A DNA stretch of 64,000 nucleotides, taken from assembly GCA_902493375.1 (NCBI GenBank), contig CABUPH010000009.1:15675-79674 (forward strand), read 5' to 3'. The first letter of the stretch is position 1, and every line of letters starts with the position of its first letter. Made by a program: the position numbers and the translations under genes. A model generated the notes under the pieces. The model searched no databases. It was not told where the DNA came from and saw only the letters and a program-made list of their open reading frames with translations. Origin of the DNA: an uncultured Collinsella sp. Lineage in GTDB: Bacteria > Actinomycetota > Coriobacteriia > Coriobacteriales > Coriobacteriaceae. This document shows positions 60,731 to 64,000 of the stretch, one piece after another.

Positions 60731-61662
60731 GCGCACGCACCCTTCAGGACGCGCTCGGCGCCATCGACCAAGTCGTCAACGATTTCACGTGCGCTCTGGC
60801 ACTCGTTGACCATGCCGGCAATCTGTCCACACAAAAACGAACCCTCTTCGTAATTGCCGTCCTTGGCGGCCTTGCGAAGGGCGCCCGTGCCCATGGCCCC
60901 GAGCTCCTCGGAGCTTGCGCCCGCCGCCTCGCTCTTGGCATACGCGTTGGTGAAGGGACTCTTGAGGGCGCGCACCGGATGTCCCGTCGAGCGGCCGGTC
61001 GCACGCGTCGAAGTGTCGTTGGCCTTCAGGATCATCTCCTTGTACTGCTCCGAGACGGTGCACTCATCGGCAACGAGAAAACGCGTACCCACTTGGACGC
61101 CAGCGGCGCCAAGCATAAAGGCGGCCGCCACCCCGCGGCCATCCGCGATACCGCCGGCGGCCACGACGGGAATGTCGACCGCATCGACGACCTGCGGCAC
61201 CAGTGCCATCGTCGAGGTCTCGCCAATATGGCCGCCCGATTCGGTACCCTCGGCAACAACCGCCGTGGCTCCACGACGCACCACGAGGCGCGCCAGCGCC
61301 ACCGAGGCAACGACCGGGATGACCTTGATGCCCGCCTCGTTCCACGCCTTCATGTACTTGGCAGGATTGCCGGCGCCCGTCACGACGACCGGCACTCGCT
61401 CGTCAATCACGACCTGCGCGACCTCGTCGGCAAACGGGCTCATGAGCATGACGTTGACGCCAAAGGGTTTATCCGTCCTGGCGCGCAGCTCGTGAATCTG
61501 GTCGCGCAGCCAGTTGGCGTCGGCGTTCATGGCTGCGATAATCCCTAAGCCGCCCGCCTCGGACACTGCGGACGCCAACGAGGCGTCGGCAATCCAAGCC
61601 ATACCGCCCTGGAACACGGGCTTTTCGATGCCGAGCAGATCGCAGAGAGGAGTCTTGAGCAT
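60718..61662 (-). CDS. fabK: Enoyl-ACP reductase II FabK
   Basis: 314 residues, FMN-dependent TIM-barrel reductase. KPVFQGGMAWIADASLA, VMLMSPFADEV and VAEGTESGGHIGE are typical. It reduces enoyl-ACP and replaces FabI, which is not present in this cluster; FabK enzymes are triclosan resistant. Two bases after acpP. Confidence 0.93.
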   Translation of the reverse strand: MLKTPLCDLLGIEKPVFQGGMAWIADASLASAVSEAGGLGIIAAMNADANWLRDQIHELRARTDKPFGVNVMLMSPFADEVAQVVIDERVPVVVTGAGNPAKYMKAWNEAGIKVIPVVASVALARLVVRRGATAVVAEGTESGGHIGETSTMALVPQVVDAVDIPVVAAGGIADGRGVAAAFMLGAAGVQVGTRFLVADECTVSEQYKEMILKANDTSTRATGRSTGHPVRALKSPFTNAYAKSEAAGASSEELGAMGTGALRKAAKDGNYEEGSFLCGQIAGMVNECQSAREIVDDLVDGAERVLKGACAWVA

Positions 61663-61664
61663 CT

Positions 61665-61901
61665 CTACTTCTCCAATGCCGCCTCGACCGTATCGGCGAA
61701 CTCGCCGACCGTCTTGGGGTTCTCCTCGGTATCGAGCTGGATACCAAACTCGTCCTCGACGGCGACGAGGATCTCGACGGTGCCCAGACTGTCGAGGCCA
61801 ATCTCCTCGAGCGTGGACTCAGGCTTCATCTCGACGTCGTCAAGGCCGGCGGTCTCGCGGATAACGTCGCAAACGCGCTCGAAGGTCTTCTGATCTGCCA
61901 T
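61665..61901 (-). CDS. acpP: Acyl carrier protein
   Basis: 78 residues, acidic. The phosphopantetheine attachment Ser38 is in EIGLDSLGTVEI. Carries growing acyl chains between the Fab enzymes. It follows fabH. Confidence 0.96.
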   Translation of the reverse strand: MADQKTFERVCDVIRETAGLDDVEMKPESTLEEIGLDSLGTVEILVAVEDEFGIQLDTEENPKTVGEFADTVEAALEK

Positions 61902-61953
61902 GGTAGTTCTCCTTTGTTTGTGCCCTAGGGGCGTTTTTATTTCCTATGTGCGA

Positions 61954-62913
61954 CTACTTCCAACGAAGCAGATAGCCACCTATATCCAAACCGGCGCCAA
62001 ATCCAACGAGGGCAATGGTGTCGCCCGCTTTCAGTGCGTCGGTGCGTGCCAGTCGATCAAGCGCAAAGGGAATGCAGGCGCTCGAAATGTTGCCGGTCTC
62101 GCGCAGCGTTCGAACCACGCGCTCGTCTGGCACGCCCAGGCGCTTGACCGCCTGACTCAGGATTCGTTCGTTAGCCTGATGGAATACAAAATGGTCGATG
62201 TCTTCGACCGAAATGCCCGCATCGCTCGCAAGCTTATGGACCGTGTCGCAGATGGCGTTGACGCCGAACTTGAACACGCGGCGGCCATTCATGGACAGCA
62301 CGCTCTCGCTATCTGCAGAGGCCTTAAACGGCGAGGTGCCGACCAGACCGGATACGCGCAACGTCTCGACGTCGGGCGCCGTCGAAAGCTCAACGGCAAG
62401 GGGGTTGTCTCCCCCAGCTCCAATCACTGCGGCGCCTGCCCCATCGCCAAAGAGCACGCAGGTGGCGCGGTCGGTCCAGTCGAGCGCACGCGTCATCTGC
62501 TCGGCAGCAACGACAAGCACGCAGGTGGCGCGACCGCGGGCGATATAGCCCTCGGCGACATCGAGCGCAAATACGAAGCCGGCACAAGCCGCCGAGACAT
62601 CGAAGGCAGGGCACGTCGCGCCTAGTCGCTCAGCAACGGCACACGCCTCAGCGGGAACAAGGTGGTCACCCGTCGTCGTCGAGCAGACGATCAGATCCAG
62701 CTGGCTCGCGTCGATTCCGGACACCTGGAGTGCCCGCTCGCTCGCCGCTACGGCAAGGTCGTCAAGTGACTCGGTGGTGCAGACGTGGCGGCTCTTGATA
62801 CCTGTGCGGGTAAAAATCCACTCATCCGAGGTATCGAGGAACTCAGACAGCTCGTCATTGGAAACACTGCGTTCAGGAAGCGCCGAGCCTGTTCCAAGAA
62901 TCGTGAAACCCAT
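61954..62913 (-). CDS. fabH: 3-oxoacyl-ACP synthase III FabH
   Basis: 319 residues. Active-site Cys110 in SAACAGFVFALD, His in FHQANERIL and Asn in ETGNISSACIP. Starts fatty acid synthesis from an acyl-CoA primer; substrate range may allow branched or acetyl primers. The ATG at 62913 has a strong AAAGGAGG. It is the first gene of the cluster and twin operator-like repeats lie just upstream. Confidence 0.96.
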   Translation of the reverse strand: MGFTILGTGSALPERSVSNDELSEFLDTSDEWIFTRTGIKSRHVCTTESLDDLAVAASERALQVSGIDASQLDLIVCSTTTGDHLVPAEACAVAERLGATCPAFDVSAACAGFVFALDVAEGYIARGRATCVLVVAAEQMTRALDWTDRATCVLFGDGAGAAVIGAGGDNPLAVELSTAPDVETLRVSGLVGTSPFKASADSESVLSMNGRRVFKFGVNAICDTVHKLASDAGISVEDIDHFVFHQANERILSQAVKRLGVPDERVVRTLRETGNISSACIPFALDRLARTDALKAGDTIALVGFGAGLDIGGYLLRWK

Positions 62914-62929
62914 CACTAACCTCCTTTGA

Positions 62930-62947
62930 GTTGTTGACGTGTTTACA
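62930..62947. promoter_or_regulatory. Operator-like repeat 1 upstream of fabH
   Basis: GTTGTTGACGTGTTTACA is 17 of 18 identical to 62978-62995 and lies about 17 bases before the fabH ATG, next to the ribosome site. Each copy repeats GTTRAC-like words 8 bases apart. Confidence 0.6.
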
Positions 62948-62977
62948 TCGACCAAGAGAGGATAGCGCATTTTTGTC

Positions 62978-62995
62978 GTTGTTGACGTGTTAACA
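62978..62995. promoter_or_regulatory. Operator-like repeat 2 upstream of fabH
   Basis: GTTGTTGACGTGTTAACA lies 48 bases from the first copy, in the divergent gap between fabH and birA. The pair probably binds a regulator of fatty acid synthesis that is not encoded here. Confidence 0.6.
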
Positions 62996-63089
62996 TTAAA
63001 TTGTCCAAATGCGACAAAGGCTTCACATTGTGTCTATCTCTCGACACCATTGCGCGATTGCCTTATTAACTTAGGAGGTAGCAGCTGTT

Positions 63090-63866
63090 ATGGATTCTTG
63101 TTTAACGATAGTCGACGTAACCGGATCGACCAACGATGACCTGCTCGAAGCAGGAAAACGGGGAGCGCCGCACGGCACAGGACTTGCCGCCCGGGCTCAG
63201 ACAGCAGGGCGCGGCCGGCGCGGCCACAAGTGGGATTCAACCGCCGGCAACCTATTGCTTTCGATTGTCCTGCGTCCATGCGTTAATCCTGCAAAGTACT
63301 CTGGTCTTGCCGCCGTCAGCGGCCTAGCGGTGCTCGAGGCGCTCGAAAAGCAGGGTCTTGCTAACGAGATCGGCCTCAAATGGCCCAACGACCTCGTCGC
63401 ACGAGGACATAAGCTTGGCGGCATCTTAGTCGAGGCGGCTCGTGACAACGAGGGCGGGCCCTTCGCCGTCTGCGGCATTGGCGTCAACGTAAACTACACG
63501 CCGCAGGAGGTGCCCGATGGCGGCCTGGCGGCAATTGGCCTCTCGGATCTCAACGAGAACGTTCCCACCGTCGATGTGCTGCTCAAGGAGGTCTATCACG
63601 CCGTCATAAACGCTGTGGACGCGTGGGCAGTTCTGCTCAACGCCATGGAAGAAAACACCGGACCGCTCGCGCCCGTCCACGGCGAATATGTCGCTCACCT
63701 CAATTGGATTGGAGAGCACGTTATCGCCCGCTCCCCCGCTGGAGACGAGCTGGCGCGAGGCATCTTTAAAACGGTCGATGGCTTTGGTCGCGCGTGCATC
63801 GAAACGAAAGACGGCTTGCGTTTCTTCCATTTTGAGGAGGCGTCTTTGCGCCACTTAAGCGATTAG
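63090..63866 (+). CDS. birA: Biotin-[acetyl-CoA-carboxylase] ligase BirA
   Basis: 258 residues, monofunctional: the N-terminal HTH of the repressor form is missing. GRGRRGHKWDS (40-50) binds biotinyl-AMP, and NDLVARGHKLGGILVE holds the conserved lysine. Attaches biotin to AccB. ATG follows AGGAGG with an 11-base gap. It is divergent from the fab/acc cluster, which fits co-regulation. Confidence 0.93.
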   Translation: MDSCLTIVDVTGSTNDDLLEAGKRGAPHGTGLAARAQTAGRGRRGHKWDSTAGNLLLSIVLRPCVNPAKYSGLAAVSGLAVLEALEKQGLANEIGLKWPNDLVARGHKLGGILVEAARDNEGGPFAVCGIGVNVNYTPQEVPDGGLAAIGLSDLNENVPTVDVLLKEVYHAVINAVDAWAVLLNAMEENTGPLAPVHGEYVAHLNWIGEHVIARSPAGDELARGIFKTVDGFGRACIETKDGLRFFHFEEASLRHLSD

Positions 63867-63945
63867 GGCGCCGCAGTCATCGGCTCGGCAGCATTACCCG
63901 GCAGTCCAAACCATCATTCAAAACAAAAGGGCCCCGCTACCGTAA

Positions 63946-64000
63946 TGAACTGCACCCCAAAACTTGGACGTCTTAAATAAGAACTACGCCGCAAGGGGCT
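63946..64000. mobile_element. Probable terminal inverted repeat of an IS150-group (IS3 family) element, cut by the window edge
   Basis: TGAACTGCACCCCAAAACTT followed by GGACG closely resembles the known IS150 end (TGTACTGCACCC...TTGGACG). It begins 80 bases after birA. A half hairpin GGGCCCCGC at 63930-63938 just before it could be a birA terminator separated from its other arm by the insertion. Confidence 0.6.

Overview
The window is GC-rich DNA from an anaerobic gut-type actinobacterium. Gene content points to the class Coriobacteriia and most likely a Collinsella-like organism: an actinobacterial-style spc/alpha ribosomal cluster, a FASII cluster that uses FabK and a fused AccDA, and an anaerobic purine-degradation locus. 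This placement is inferred from gene content, not from any database comparison.

Layout. 1-4,230: the 3' part of a class A penicillin-binding protein, then argR, a glycosyltransferase-like gene and truA, the last three on the minus strand. 4,232-14,180: the alpha and spc ribosomal operons on the minus strand, from rplE down to rplQ, with secY, adk, map, infA, rpmJ and rpoA in the usual places. 14,250-38,250: a purine/urate catabolism island. 38,544-43,660: an rRNA-modification pair (U32-family protein and RluA-type pseudouridine synthase) and a DeoR regulator with a Gfo/Idh/MocA oxidoreductase. 44,211-50,270: the S10-operon genes rplC to rplX, minus strand. 50,518-53,700: a histidine phosphatase, a CDF metal transporter and a stand-alone PTS EIIC. 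53,739-62,913: a complete acc/fab fatty-acid cluster, minus strand, with birA divergent at 63,090-63,866. The window ends in what looks like the terminal inverted repeat of an IS150-group element.

The main observation is structural. In most bacteria rplX (L24) is followed directly by rplE (L5). Here they lie about 30 kb apart (rplE starts at 14,014, rplX ends at 44,271) on the same strand and in the same order. The two halves are separated mainly by the purine locus. rplX has its own terminator and rplE its own promoter, so the split looks settled rather than recent.

How the purine genes fit together (inferred from family knowledge). Two NCS2 permeases import purines such as xanthine or urate. 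A fused molybdenum xanthine dehydrogenase, a polyferredoxin and the YgfK flavoprotein do the redox steps. XdhC, YqeB, YqeC and the MocA-like protein mature the molybdenum (and probably selenium) cofactor. SsnA and a dihydropyrimidinase-like hydrolase open amidine and amide bonds. YgeW (carbamoyltransferase), YgeY (M20 hydrolase) and YgeX (2,3-diaminopropionate ammonia-lyase) take the fragments to pyruvate and ammonia, with RidA removing the reactive enamine. Two YheO-type PAS/HTH regulators flank the halves of the locus.

The region is also rich in short structured DNA: REP-like palindromes with a GGGAC core, a 177-bp near-perfect inverted repeat upstream of rplC, a predicted three-way-junction leader before rplN, a 26-nt motif shared by the rplB and rplC leaders, and twin 18-bp operator-like repeats before fabH.
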